Shown here: positions 1 to 9,395 of the stretch, piece after piece
How positions within the stretch are numbered: position 1 is the first letter of the stretch
How the letters are laid out: every line of letters begins with the position of its first letter
From: Cupriavidus yeoncheonensis
Lineage (GTDB): Bacteria; Pseudomonadota; Gammaproteobacteria; Burkholderiales; Burkholderiaceae
Assembly (NCBI RefSeq): GCF_905397275.1
Contig: NZ_CAJPUY010000005.1
Span: 62,001-126,000 of the forward strand
Length of the DNA stretch: 64,000 nt
Reading direction: 5' to 3'
Notes under the pieces: generated by a model
The model's input: the letters and a program-made list of their open reading frames with translations, nothing else
Database searches by the model: none
Told to the model about the DNA's origin: nothing
Made by a program: the position numbers and the translations under genes

Positions 1-367
1 AGGCATGCGCGTGCGCCAGACGCGTCGCTCCCGCTTCCGTCAGCCACACCGCGCGGCGGCGCCGGTCCGCCTCGGAGGCTACGACTTCCGCAAGGCCGGC
101 GCCGACCAGCTGATCGACGTTGCGCGACATGGTCGACTGGTTCAGGCCGGCGCGTTGCGCGAGTCCCGCGATGGTGTCGTCGGGCGCCGCGGCGATCAGG
201 CACATCAGCCCGAACTGGGTGCTGGTGAGTCCGGCCGGCTGCAAGGCCCGGTCCAGCTCGGAAGTGATCCGGCGCGCCAGCACGCGCGCCAGCAAGCCCA
301 GGTCGGCGTCGAGCGCCGCGGCTGCATCGGTGCGCAGGGTCCGGGTGCCTTGTTTGCGCTTGGTCAT
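1..367 (-). CDS. MarR-family transcriptional regulator (3' end outside window)
   Basis: Reading the minus strand from ATG at 367 gives a winged-helix MarR-type protein: an early segment DLGLLARVLARRITSELD, then LTSTQFGLMCLIAA, the recognition region GLNQSTMSRNVDQLVGAGL, and the beta-wing SEADRRRRAVWLTEAG. The C-terminal dimerisation helix lies beyond base 1, so the gene is partial. It is divergent from the thioesterase at 428, with a palindrome between them, which fits a local autoregulated repressor. Which ligand it senses cannot be told. Confidence 0.85.
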   Translation of the reverse strand, partial: MTKRKQGTRTLRTDAAAALDADLGLLARVLARRITSELDRALQPAGLTSTQFGLMCLIAAAPDDTIAGLAQRAGLNQSTMSRNVDQLVGAGLAEVVASEADRRRRAVWLTEAGATRLAHAHA

Positions 368-384
368 GCGGCTAGTATATGCAA

Positions 385-399
385 ATACATTCAGTGTAT
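385..399. promoter_or_regulatory. Candidate MarR operator in divergent promoter
   Basis: ATACA-TTCAG-TGTAT is a perfect 5-bp inverted repeat with a 5-bp spacer in the AT-richest part of the 60-bp gap between the MarR gene and the thioesterase. Position and symmetry fit a MarR dimer site; binding is inferred. Confidence 0.45.
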
Positions 400-427
400 C
401 TACATGTAATTGACCGGGAGAATCGAC

Positions 428-919
428 GTGACAAGCTATCGCTATGGGGTGGCATCGCTGGCCGAGACCGCGGAGATGAGCGGCAAGGCTGTCCTGGAGG
501 CCATCATCGACGGGCGGTTGCCGCAACCGCCGATTTCGCAGGTACTCGGTTTCTGGCTCACCGAGGTGGGCGACGGGTTTGCCGTGTTCGAGGGCGATCC
601 CGGCGCGCACCTGTTCAACCCGATGGGGACGGTGCACGGCGGCTGGGCGCTGACGCTGATCGACAGTGCCACGGGTTGCGCGGCGAATTCCGTGCTGCCC
701 GCCGGTACCGCTTACACCACGGTCGAGACCAAGGGCAATTTCTCGCGGCCGATCAAGGCCGACACCGGCCGCGTGCGTGCGGAAGGGCGTGTGATCAGCC
801 AGGGCCGGCAGATCATCACGACCGAGGCACGCGTGCTGGCCGCGGACGGCCGGGTCCTCGCCCATGGCACATCGACACTGCTGGTACTGGGGCCGGCGAA
901 GCCGGTCCAGGGGAAATAA
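428..919 (+). CDS. PaaI-family hotdog thioesterase
   Basis: A 163-residue single hotdog-fold protein, the usual length for PaaI/YdiI-type acyl-CoA thioesterases. It has the family's HGGWALTLIDSATGCAA helix, where the HGG turn and Asp line the active site, followed by YTTVETKGNFSRPI and a final beta strand ending LGPAKPVQGK. The GTG at 428 is chosen because GGGAG lies eight bases upstream; an in-frame TTG at 410 lacks such a site. It probably hydrolyses an aromatic or acyl-CoA thioester. It is transcribed away from the MarR gene and is likely controlled by it. Confidence 0.85.
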   Translation: MTSYRYGVASLAETAEMSGKAVLEAIIDGRLPQPPISQVLGFWLTEVGDGFAVFEGDPGAHLFNPMGTVHGGWALTLIDSATGCAANSVLPAGTAYTTVETKGNFSRPIKADTGRVRAEGRVISQGRQIITTEARVLAADGRVLAHGTSTLLVLGPAKPVQGK

Positions 920-1041
920 GGGCAACCGTCGCAATACTTCCGACGCATTGGCGCCGTGTCATGCGTCAGGCGTCGGCAGCCGCCGCATCGCGGATCTTCA
1001 CCGGTTCGCGCCCGGCGCTTCCGGAAAGCGGGGAAACAGGT

Positions 1042-1674
1042 TCAGGCTGGCTTGCGCGTCAGCACCGTCGCCAGCGCCAGCGCCGTTGCGGCCACCGTAT
1101 CGACATCCGGCACATAGTCGTCGCGGATCCAGCGCAGCGCGATGTGCACCACTCCGCCGGCGATGCCGGCTAGCAGCAATGGGTCCGCGGTCTGCCCCGG
1201 CGGCAGCAGCGCCTGTGCGAGCAGGCCGCCGAATGCGCGCAGCGACTCGTCCAGCGCTTCGTCCACGCGCTTGCTGACGCCGCGGATCTCCACCAGGAAC
1301 ACCCTTGCGGAGCGTGGCTCGCGCTGCAGCGCGCCGAAGTATGCCCGCAGCATGGCCAGCGCGCGCTGCTGCCGGCCGCGTCCGGCGTCTTGCGCGGCAT
1401 GCCCGATCGATTGCAGCAGCAGGTCGGTCACGGCGCGGAACGAAGCCTCCAGCAAGGCTTCGCTGTTGGCGAAGGACTCGTAGAAGTAGCGTTCGGTCAG
1501 CCCGGCCGCCTCGCACACCGCCTTGACGGTGGAGTTCTGGTAGCCGCGCTCGCCGTAGACCTGGATGGCCGCGGCGATCAGCTGGCAACGGCGCTGGGTG
1601 CGCCGCTCGTCGGCTGCTGCACCGCGGTAGCGGCGCGCGGTGGAGGCCTCCATGGGCTCGGTCGGCTCGGTCAT
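1042..1674 (-). CDS. TetR-family transcriptional repressor
   Basis: This 210-residue protein has a TetR helix-turn-helix near residues 30-75: RRCQLIAAAIQVYGERGYQN followed by TVKAVCEAAGLTERYFYESF. The rest is an all-helical ligand-binding domain ending TVLTRKPA. It is divergent from the monooxygenase/hydrolase pair at 1759-4244, and a 21-bp palindrome lies between the two starts, so it is very probably the local repressor. The effector is likely a ketone, a steroid-like compound or an ester, judged only from the neighbouring monooxygenase. Confidence 0.88.
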   Translation of the reverse strand: MTEPTEPMEASTARRYRGAAADERRTQRRCQLIAAAIQVYGERGYQNSTVKAVCEAAGLTERYFYESFANSEALLEASFRAVTDLLLQSIGHAAQDAGRGRQQRALAMLRAYFGALQREPRSARVFLVEIRGVSKRVDEALDESLRAFGGLLAQALLPPGQTADPLLLAGIAGGVVHIALRWIRDDYVPDVDTVAATALALATVLTRKPA

Positions 1675-1698
1675 GATGGGCCATTATGACATTCCCTA

Positions 1699-1719
1699 TT
1701 GTCAGATGGCATCTGACAA
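1699..1719. promoter_or_regulatory. Candidate TetR operator, perfect inverted repeat
   Basis: Arms TTGTCAGAT and ATCTGACAA are perfectly complementary 9-mers around a GGC centre. The site lies between the TetR start (1674) and the monooxygenase. A further half-site, GTGTCAGAA, begins at 1726. Length and symmetry are typical of TetR operators. Confidence 0.7.
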
Positions 1720-1758
1720 CCTATGGTGTCAGAAGTGACCGCATCCGGGATACCCGCC

Positions 1759-3281
<1,523 letters not shown>

Positions 3282-3285
<4 letters not shown>

Positions 3286-4244
3286 TGATCCTGTTCTACG
3301 CGGCGCTGGCCCTGGCGGCGCTGTTCGCCGGCCTCTTTGCCTACACCCTGCGCAAGGTGCGGCGCGTCGAGGCCGCGCTGCCGCCCGACGGGCGCTTTGT
3401 CGATGTGCCCGGCGCGCGCCTGCACGTGGTTGAGCGTGGCCAGGGGCCGGCGCTGCTGCTGGTGCACGGCCTCTCGGGCCAGCTCGGCAATTTCGGCTAC
3501 GGCATGATCGAGCCGCTGGCGCGCGATTTCCGCGTGGTGGCGGTGGACCGGCCGGGCTCGGGCTATTCCGTGCGCACCCCCGGCGCGCGCGCGGACCTGG
3601 CCGCGCAGGCCGATGTGCTGGCGGCGCTGATCGAAAAGCTCGGCCTGCAGCGCCCGCTCGTGGTCGGCCATTCGCTGGGGGGCGCGATTGCGCTGGCACT
3701 GGCCGCAAACCACCCGGACCGCGTCGGAGGGCTGGCGCTGCTGGCGCCGCTGACGCACCCGGCCGAGGCGATCCCGCTGGTATTCCGGCCGCTGACGCTG
3801 CGGCGGCACTGGGTGCGCCAGTTCGTGGCATGGACGCTGGCGGTGCCGATGTCGGACCTGCGGCGCGACGAGGTACTGGAGATCGTGTTCGGCCCCGATT
3901 CCGTGCCGGCGGACTTTGCCATGCGCGGCGGCGGCATGCTGGCCTTGCGGCCCAGCCATTTCGTGGCGGCATCGGAGGACCTGGTCGCCGGTGCGCCGAG
4001 CCTGGCACCACTGGTCGCGCGCTACGCGGAGTTGCAGGCGCCGGTGAGCATTCTGTTCGGCCGCGAAGACCGCATCCTCGATCCGGCGGCCAATGGCGAG
4101 GCGTTCGTTGCCAAGGTACCGGGCGCCACGCTGACCATGGTGTCCGGCGGGCACATGCTGCCGATCACGGCGCCCGGCACTTGCGTGGACTTCGTGCGCG
4201 AGACCGCGGTGCGGCTGCGCGATGCCGAGGTGGTGAACCCATGA
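3282..4244 (+). CDS. Membrane-anchored alpha/beta hydrolase
   Basis: This 320-residue protein opens with one hydrophobic segment (residues 2-21) and a basic stop (LRKVRR), then an alpha/beta-hydrolase domain. The oxyanion region is HGLSGQ (about 62-67), the nucleophile elbow GHSLGG (Ser131), the acid probably lies in FGREDRILD, and the histidine in GGHMLP. It starts inside the stop of the monooxygenase (ATGA). The pairing suggests ester or lactone hydrolysis after Baeyer-Villiger oxidation, on the cytoplasmic or periplasmic face of the inner membrane. The substrate is unknown. Confidence 0.85.
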
Positions 4245-4279
4245 AGCGGAAACCAAGCGGCCGGGCTACGCGTGCGGCC

Positions 4280-4666
4280 TCAGTGCGCCATGCCCGGCTT
4301 GCAGTCCTGCACCCAGCCGGCGACCCGGCTCGGGCTCATCGTCGGGCGCCATTCGCCGGAACCGCGGATCTCGACATCCGTTCCCTGTTGCGCCTGGCGC
4401 AGGTTCACAAGGTAGAAATAGGCGGTGTCGGCGCGGGTTGCGGAACCGATGCGCACATCCACCTTGCCCGGTTCCGGGTAGGCGACGATATTGGCGGCTT
4501 CCCCGAGCCTGCTTTTCAGGCACAGCGTCAGGTCGCCGACGCTGGCGTCGGAGTGAATCCGTCTGGCGTCCTGGGCCTCGAGGTACTCCACGTTGGCGCC
4601 GGTGGCGCAGGCGGCCAGCCATGGCACCGCCACGGCGGCGAGCAGGAGGATGCGGGTTGCGGACAT
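4280..4666 (-). CDS. Small lipoprotein, unknown function
   Basis: A 128-residue protein with a lipoprotein signal: hydrophobic ILLLAAVAVPW and lipobox LAAC with Cys20. The mature part has two well-separated cysteines (in LTLCLKS and QDCKPGM) that could form a disulfide, and no domain I recognise. The start at 4666 follows AAGGGAAA at a good distance. It is convergent with the hydrolase (35-bp gap) and divergent from the Coq4-like gene. Likely attached to the outer membrane. Confidence 0.75.
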   Translation of the reverse strand: MSATRILLLAAVAVPWLAACATGANVEYLEAQDARRIHSDASVGDLTLCLKSRLGEAANIVAYPEPGKVDVRIGSATRADTAYFYLVNLRQAQQGTDVEIRGSGEWRPTMSPSRVAGWVQDCKPGMAH

Positions 4667-4798
4667 GCAATTTCCCTTTGTGGATGCGACGCTGCATGCT
4701 ACATGAGAATGTGTGGCGCAGGCCCGTCCGGACCCCATGCGTGGCCGGTAAACGCCCGCCGCCCGTGGCACTGAACCACTTTCGAAAGGAAGACGCCG

Positions 4799-5524
4799 AT
4801 GGCTGCCGCGATTGCCCCTGATCCCTACAAGCGCGATTTCTCCACCGCCTTCAGTGCCATCCGCAAGCTGCTCAGGGACGGGCACGACACCACGCAGGTG
4901 TTCCTGATCATGCGCGCGCTGAACGGTCCTTCCATGCCGAAGAATTTCGCACGCCTGCTGGGCACGCCCGACGGCCGGCGGCTGGTCTACCAGCGCACCG
5001 AACTGGCGGTGCGGCTGTGCGACCCGGCCTACGTGGCGAGCTTTGCGCCTGGCACGGTGGGCGCGGCATACCGGGACTTCCTGCGGAACACGGGCTACAG
5101 CGCCGACGGCCTGGCCGAGGTCTCCAACCTCGGCCGTGAGCCGCTGGTCGAGGACGCCTACATGTGGTTCGGCCGCCGCACGCGCGATATCCACGACATC
5201 TGGCACGTCCTGACCGGCTACCGTGCCGACGAGAGCCTGGGCGAGGCCGCGCTGGTGGCGTTCAGCTATGCGCAGACCGGCGGCCTGGGCTGGGCGTTCA
5301 TCGCGGTGGCGGCGTCGCTGAAGAGCCTGCGTGTGTCCCGCAGCCTGGCCTTTGCGCGCGCGGTGCTGGAAGGCTACCGCCTTGGCCGCGCGGCGAACTG
5401 GCTGCTGGGCGAGGATTACGAGGCCCTGCTGCACGAGCCGCTGGGCGCCGCGCGTGCGCGGCTCGGCATCGGCGAGGCGCCGCGGTACATGGCCTGCAAT
5501 CCGCTGCAGGACTGGCACGCCTAA
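4799..5524 (+). CDS. Coq4-family ubiquinone-biosynthesis-associated protein
   Basis: A 241-residue protein of the Coq4 family. Its hallmark HDxxH is present as IHDIWHVLTGY (H132, D133, H136), the site that binds a divalent metal in Coq4 proteins, within a helical core. In eukaryotes Coq4 organises the ubiquinone synthesis complex. Bacterial members are less studied, so a quinone or prenyl-lipid role here is inference. GAAAGGA precedes ATG 4799. The TAA stop overlaps by one base the start of the palindromic element at 5524. Confidence 0.8.
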   Translation: MAAAIAPDPYKRDFSTAFSAIRKLLRDGHDTTQVFLIMRALNGPSMPKNFARLLGTPDGRRLVYQRTELAVRLCDPAYVASFAPGTVGAAYRDFLRNTGYSADGLAEVSNLGREPLVEDAYMWFGRRTRDIHDIWHVLTGYRADESLGEAALVAFSYAQTGGLGWAFIAVAASLKSLRVSRSLAFARAVLEGYRLGRAANWLLGEDYEALLHEPLGAARARLGIGEAPRYMACNPLQDWHA

Positions 5525-5793
5525 GAACCCATTTCAGCATGAGGAAGGGGACGCGTTCCATCCAGGCGTGGCGCAGGCTAGGCGTGGGCCGCCGGCCTTG
5601 GTCATTCCAAGGTCAAGGCCCGCAACGACGCATCATGCGCCACGCCTGGATGGAACCCGAAGGGAAGGCTGTTGCCGGGCCGCATGGCGTCGTTGTGGCC
5701 TCCTTGCGTGAATGACCACGCGGCGTCGGCCACGCCTAGCCCTGCGGCCCGGCAACAGCCTTCGCGCCCCTTCCTCATTCTGAAATGGGTTCT
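5524..5793. repeat. 270-bp structured palindromic element (three-way-junction fold)
   Basis: Outer arms 5524-5550 and 5767-5793 are inverted repeats with 26 of 27 matches. Inside are two independent, perfect 21-bp stems: 5555-5575 with 5636-5656, and 5664-5684 with 5743-5763. Each encloses a loop of 57-60 bases carrying a small apical hairpin: CCTTGG-TCATT-CCAAGG (5596-5612) and GCGTG-AATGAC-CACGC (5706-5721). The two halves are inverted relatives: outer arms, loop segments (5576-5588 with 5728-5741; 5600-5607 with 5710-5717; 5623-5631 with 5687-5695) and apical loop are conserved, while stem sequences differ yet stay complementary. The element fills the gap between two convergent genes. Confidence 0.85.
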
Positions 5794-5806
5794 AAGGGAG
5801 GCGGCT

Positions 5807-6739
5807 TCACTCCATCTGCCGCCCGCGCCGCATGATCGCGGCCAGCGTATCCACGCGCGTCCGGTCGGCGGCCATGACGATGCCATCCGCAAATACCGGC
5901 TGCGCCAGCCGCGTCAGCACATCGCCCGGCGGCGCTTCGATCACCACGCGCGCACCGGTGGCGCGGGCCAGCAGCATGGTCTCGTGCCAGCGCACGGGGA
6001 TGGCCATGTTGCGGGCCAGGTCGTCGGCGATCCGGCGCGGGTCGCGCAGTTCGCGCGCAAGGCTCGCGCTGAAATAGCGCAGGCGGGGCGGTGACAGTGG
6101 CACGGCCGCCATGGCGTTGGCCAGCCGGGCAGCTGCATCATCGAGCAAGGCGCAATGCGAAGGCACGTGTATGGCGACAGGCTTTGCCGCCTGCGCGCCG
6201 GCCGCCAGTGCCAATGCCGATACTGCCTCCATGGCCGCGCGGCTGCCGGCGACCACGATCTGCGTGGGCGCATTGAAATTCGCGAGATAGACCGGGCTTT
6301 GCGGCGTGTGGACCTGTGCCACCAGCGGTTCGAGCCGGGCGCGATCCAGGCCCAGGATTGCCGTCATGCCGTAGCCGCGCGGATAGGCTTGCTCCATGAG
6401 TTCGCCCCGCAGCCTGACGAGCCGCAACGCGTCGGCAAACGACAGCACCCCGGCCGTGACGGCCGCCGCGTAGGCACCGATGGAAAGCCCGGCGACCGCG
6501 TCGGGGTGGCCGCCCTCGTGCGCCAGGCAGCGCGCCATGGCCACGCCCGAAGTCAGCAGGCAGAGCTGCACCCAGATCGTCGAGCGCAGGCGCGCAGGCG
6601 TGTCCATGTCGGCAGCGGGCACATGCAGGACATCGGCCGCTTCCGCGAGCACGGCGGCGACGGCCGGATGGCCGGGAAGGTCCGCGAGCATGCCGGCCCG
6701 CTGCGAGCCCTGGCCCGGGAAGGCAAGCAGCGCGTTCAT
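5807..6739 (-). CDS. mdcH: Malonate decarboxylase subunit epsilon (malonyl-CoA:ACP transacylase)
   Basis: This 310-residue protein has the FabD-type fold: FPGQGSQ at the N-terminus, the nucleophile motif GLSIGAY (Ser86) and catalytic His195 in VPSHCALL. In malonate decarboxylase MdcH loads malonyl onto the carrier subunit MdcC to start the cycle. ATG 6739 overlaps the mdcG stop by four bases. It is the last mdc gene, and its stop is 13 bp from the palindromic element. Confidence 0.93.
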   Translation of the reverse strand: MNALLAFPGQGSQRAGMLADLPGHPAVAAVLAEAADVLHVPAADMDTPARLRSTIWVQLCLLTSGVAMARCLAHEGGHPDAVAGLSIGAYAAAVTAGVLSFADALRLVRLRGELMEQAYPRGYGMTAILGLDRARLEPLVAQVHTPQSPVYLANFNAPTQIVVAGSRAAMEAVSALALAAGAQAAKPVAIHVPSHCALLDDAAARLANAMAAVPLSPPRLRYFSASLARELRDPRRIADDLARNMAIPVRWHETMLLARATGARVVIEAPPGDVLTRLAQPVFADGIVMAADRTRVDTLAAIMRRGRQME

Positions 6740-7380
6740 GGCGCTGGCTGCCAGGGGTTGGCGCACATCCTTGGCCCGTGCGCTGTCTTCAGCAGGACCT
6801 TGCCGCGCTGGCGCCGCCATTCGAGGAACGAGAAGCCGCCCTGCGGGGTGTCGACCTGGATGTCGAGCCGTGCCGGTCCGGCGTCCTGCAGCGCGGCCAG
6901 CAGGTCGATATCGGCCTGCGGCAGCGGATGGTCCGCATAGACCACCAGGTCGAGGTCGCTCTGCGCATGGAGGACATTGACGCGGCTGGCGAGCGTGAAG
7001 CCGGCACTGCCGCCCACGCCCCAGCGGATCCGGTGCGCGTCGAGCGCGTCGGCCGCTGCATCAAGCGTGCGCATGGCCGCGAGGGTGGCCAGTTCCGGAC
7101 GCCGCCACGCACGAGAGCTGGCGATCTCCACAGGCGTGACCACGCGTGCCACATCGGCGGGGACAATCCACGTGCCAAAGCGCTCGGCACGCGAGGCACC
7201 GCGCAGCCCGATCGGAATGGCATCCGCGCGACCTGCATCGCGGCGCACGACCACCGGCGTGGTGGCCAGCGCAGCCGGCGACACCCAGTCCGGCAGTGCG
7301 ACGCCAGCCAGGCTGCGCCGGGGATCGGCCAGCCAGAGCAGGTCGTGCGGCGCCGGGCGGGCCGTGCTCAGGCTTGCCAT
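6736..7380 (-). CDS. mdcG: Phosphoribosyl-dephospho-CoA transferase
   Basis: A 214-residue nucleotidyltransferase-like protein. GVGGSAGFTL (about 121-130) followed by SDLDLVVY (141-148) forms the GS-x10-30-DxD metal and nucleotide site of the MdcG/CitX-type superfamily. It transfers 2'-(5''-phosphoribosyl)-3'-dephospho-CoA onto the MdcC serine. It overlaps mdcE by 13 bases and mdcH by four, so the set is translated as a chain. Confidence 0.93.
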   Translation of the reverse strand: MASLSTARPAPHDLLWLADPRRSLAGVALPDWVSPAALATTPVVVRRDAGRADAIPIGLRGASRAERFGTWIVPADVARVVTPVEIASSRAWRRPELATLAAMRTLDAAADALDAHRIRWGVGGSAGFTLASRVNVLHAQSDLDLVVYADHPLPQADIDLLAALQDAGPARLDIQVDTPQGGFSFLEWRRQRGKVLLKTAHGPRMCANPWQPAP

Positions 7381-8204
7381 TGCCGCTGGAGGCAGTCGCG
7401 CACTGCGCGCGACGCCTGGCGATTCTTGCCGTTGCGCCGGCCGGAGAGGTCACGCGCACGGTCGCGCTGGATATCCGCGAGCGCCGCCAGGATGGTGTCG
7501 CGCGCCAGGTGGATGTCCGCGGGCTGCGGCGCATCGGCCGATGCCACGTCGATCAGCCGCCACAGGATGCCGAGCGTGGAAAAATTCTCGATGTCGTAGG
7601 CCATCGGCGGCACGGTGGCGGCCAGCGCTTCCAGGTCCTCGACCGTGCGCATGGTGATGCGGGCCGCGGCGTCCTTGCCCATCGCGTGCACCAGCACGCC
7701 GCTGTCGCGCAGCGCGATGATGCGGCTGGCTTGGTAGCCATGGGCCAGGAACGCGCCCGACATGGCCTTGCCGACGATCAGCGCCACCACCGGATGCCCG
7801 GCCAGCCGCGCCTGCGCATACGCCGCGGCGGCGGCGGCGAGCGACTGGTGGATGCCCAGCGCTTCCTCGCGCCGGCCATAGGCCTGGCTCGGGGTGTCCA
7901 CCACCGCGACGATGGCGCGCTTGACCGCGGTATCGCGGTCCGCTTCCACCACCTCGCGCACGGCCTGGGCCAGCGACCAGCCTTCGACCAGCCCGACTTC
8001 GCCGTTGCGCGCGCGCGGGAAGCGGCTCTGTGCATCGGGCACCACGGCGATCCAGCGGACCAGCGTGCCGGCCAGATCGCCATCGGCGACCGTCACCGAG
8101 TGCGGAAAGCCTTCGCGATACGACGCGGCTGGCGCCAGCGCGCGCAACCAGTGCGCGCCGCGGCTTGGGTCCTGCTGGGGCAAGGTTTGGACGGTGGCGT
8201 TCAT
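7368..8204 (-). CDS. mdcE: Malonate decarboxylase subunit gamma
   Basis: A 278-residue crotonase-fold carboxyltransferase-type subunit. Family features include VDTPSQAYGRREEALGIHQS and the glycine-rich GKAMSGAFLAHGYQA, which shapes an oxyanion hole. With MdcD it decarboxylates malonyl-S-MdcC to acetyl-S-MdcC and CO2. It overlaps mdcD by four bases and mdcG by 13. The C-terminal 30 residues are strongly basic (DLSGRRNGKNRQASRAVRD). Confidence 0.93.
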   Translation of the reverse strand: MNATVQTLPQQDPSRGAHWLRALAPAASYREGFPHSVTVADGDLAGTLVRWIAVVPDAQSRFPRARNGEVGLVEGWSLAQAVREVVEADRDTAVKRAIVAVVDTPSQAYGRREEALGIHQSLAAAAAAYAQARLAGHPVVALIVGKAMSGAFLAHGYQASRIIALRDSGVLVHAMGKDAAARITMRTVEDLEALAATVPPMAYDIENFSTLGILWRLIDVASADAPQPADIHLARDTILAALADIQRDRARDLSGRRNGKNRQASRAVRDCLQRQWQA

Positions 8205-9073
8205 GCGTCGGACTCCCGATGGAAACGGACAAAAAGGCGCCGCGCCTCGGCCGGCGTCGGCTGGACGCCGGCGTCATAGTCCTGCAGCGCGGCCAGCGCT
8301 TCGCGACAACGCTCGCTGCGCGGCGTGGCGCCTGCCGGTGCGCGCAGTTCGCTGGCAACCGCGTCGCGCAGGGCGGCGCAGTCGTCGGCGACGTACACGT
8401 CGGCGAAGCCCGTGGCCACGCGTTGCGCGCCTCCCGTGAAGCTCCAGATGAACGGCCGGTCTCGCGAATCGTATTCCGCGATGCCCGCTTCCTGTTCGAT
8501 CACGGCGGGCCCGTTCAGGCCCAGGCGGCCTTCCTGCGTCATCACCAGCGATGTGCACAGCCCGGCGGCGATCGACATGCCGCCAAAGCATCCGACCTGC
8601 CCGGCAATCACGCCGACTACCGGCTGGTAGCGCCGCAGGTCGACGATGGCGGCGTGGATATCCGCGATGGCCGCCAGGCCCAGGTTGGCCTCCTGCAGCC
8701 GCACGCCACCGGTTTCGAGCAGCAGCACGGCCCGCGTCGGCACGCCGCGGCGGTTGTCTTCGGCGGCAAGCTCCAGCGCGCCGGCAAGCTTCGCCCCGCC
8801 GACCTCGCCGAGGCTGCCGCCCTGGAACGCGCCCTCGATGGCGAGCACCACCACGGGCTGCCCGTCGATCTGCCCTTTCGCCACGATCACGCCGTCGTCG
8901 CTTTGCGGCACGATGCCCTGGCGCGCAAGCCACGGCGACTGCAGGCCGTCGAACGGCCCGGCAAGCTCGCGGAAGGTGCCGGCGTCCAGCAGCGCGCGGG
9001 CACGTTCGCGCGCGCCCAGTTCGATGAAGCTGTCGCGGGTCAGCAAGGATGCGGTGCTGGTCGGCGTGTTCAT
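8201..9073 (-). CDS. mdcD: Malonate decarboxylase subunit beta
   Basis: A 290-residue carboxyltransferase subunit related to the acetyl-CoA carboxylase beta fold. It shows LDAGTFRELAGPFDGL near the N-terminus, then LLLETGGVRLQEANLGL and GQVGCFGGMSIAAGLC, which forms the thioester pocket. It pairs with MdcE as the decarboxylase core. ATG 9073 overlaps the mdcC stop by four bases. Confidence 0.93.
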   Translation of the reverse strand: MNTPTSTASLLTRDSFIELGARERARALLDAGTFRELAGPFDGLQSPWLARQGIVPQSDDGVIVAKGQIDGQPVVVLAIEGAFQGGSLGEVGGAKLAGALELAAEDNRRGVPTRAVLLLETGGVRLQEANLGLAAIADIHAAIVDLRRYQPVVGVIAGQVGCFGGMSIAAGLCTSLVMTQEGRLGLNGPAVIEQEAGIAEYDSRDRPFIWSFTGGAQRVATGFADVYVADDCAALRDAVASELRAPAGATPRSERCREALAALQDYDAGVQPTPAEARRLFVRFHRESDA

Positions 9074-9387
9074 GGGCGCTCCTGCTGTCCGTGCGCATCG
9101 AGCGCCTCAAAGGCCTCCGCGAGCCGCATGCCAACCACCCCCGGCGTGGCGCCGAAGTCATGGATGCGGATCTGCATGGATGCACGCGGCTGCGCCGCGA
9201 ACACGCGCGCGAGCTGCGCGTCCCAGACGCGTGCGTAGCCGTTGACGGAAGTGGTGATATCGACGGTGGTGACGCCGCCGGCGCCGGGTTCGAGCAGGAC
9301 TTCGAGATCGCCCGATCCCACCACGCCGACGAGCACGCGGGTCGCGGCGGGCGGTCCCGCCGGAAATTCAAATCGCAGTTGTTCCAT
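9070..9387 (-). CDS. mdcC: Malonate decarboxylase acyl carrier protein (delta)
   Basis: A 105-residue carrier subunit, close to the usual 99-107. Ser25 in GVVGSGDLEV is the expected attachment point for the phosphoribosyl-dephospho-CoA arm. ITTSVNGYARVWDAQL is the other conserved block. AGGAGG at 9392-9397 on the minus strand is its ribosome site and contains the mdcB stop (TAG), so termination of mdcB and initiation of mdcC are tightly coupled. Confidence 0.93.
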   Translation of the reverse strand: MEQLRFEFPAGPPAATRVLVGVVGSGDLEVLLEPGAGGVTTVDITTSVNGYARVWDAQLARVFAAQPRASMQIRIHDFGATPGVVGMRLAEAFEALDAHGQQERP

Positions 9388-9395
9388 GGTGCCTC

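Noticed and set aside
4241..4774. A third gene after the hydrolase starting at ATG 4241
   Set aside because: It would be opposite a lipoprotein gene with a clear signal and ribosome site, and its product has no protein-like composition.
5524..5793. Integron attC site or an insertion-sequence end pair
   Set aside because: The terminal sequences do not fit the attC R-box consensus (GTTRRRY), there is no integrase or transposase, and no target-site duplication is visible.
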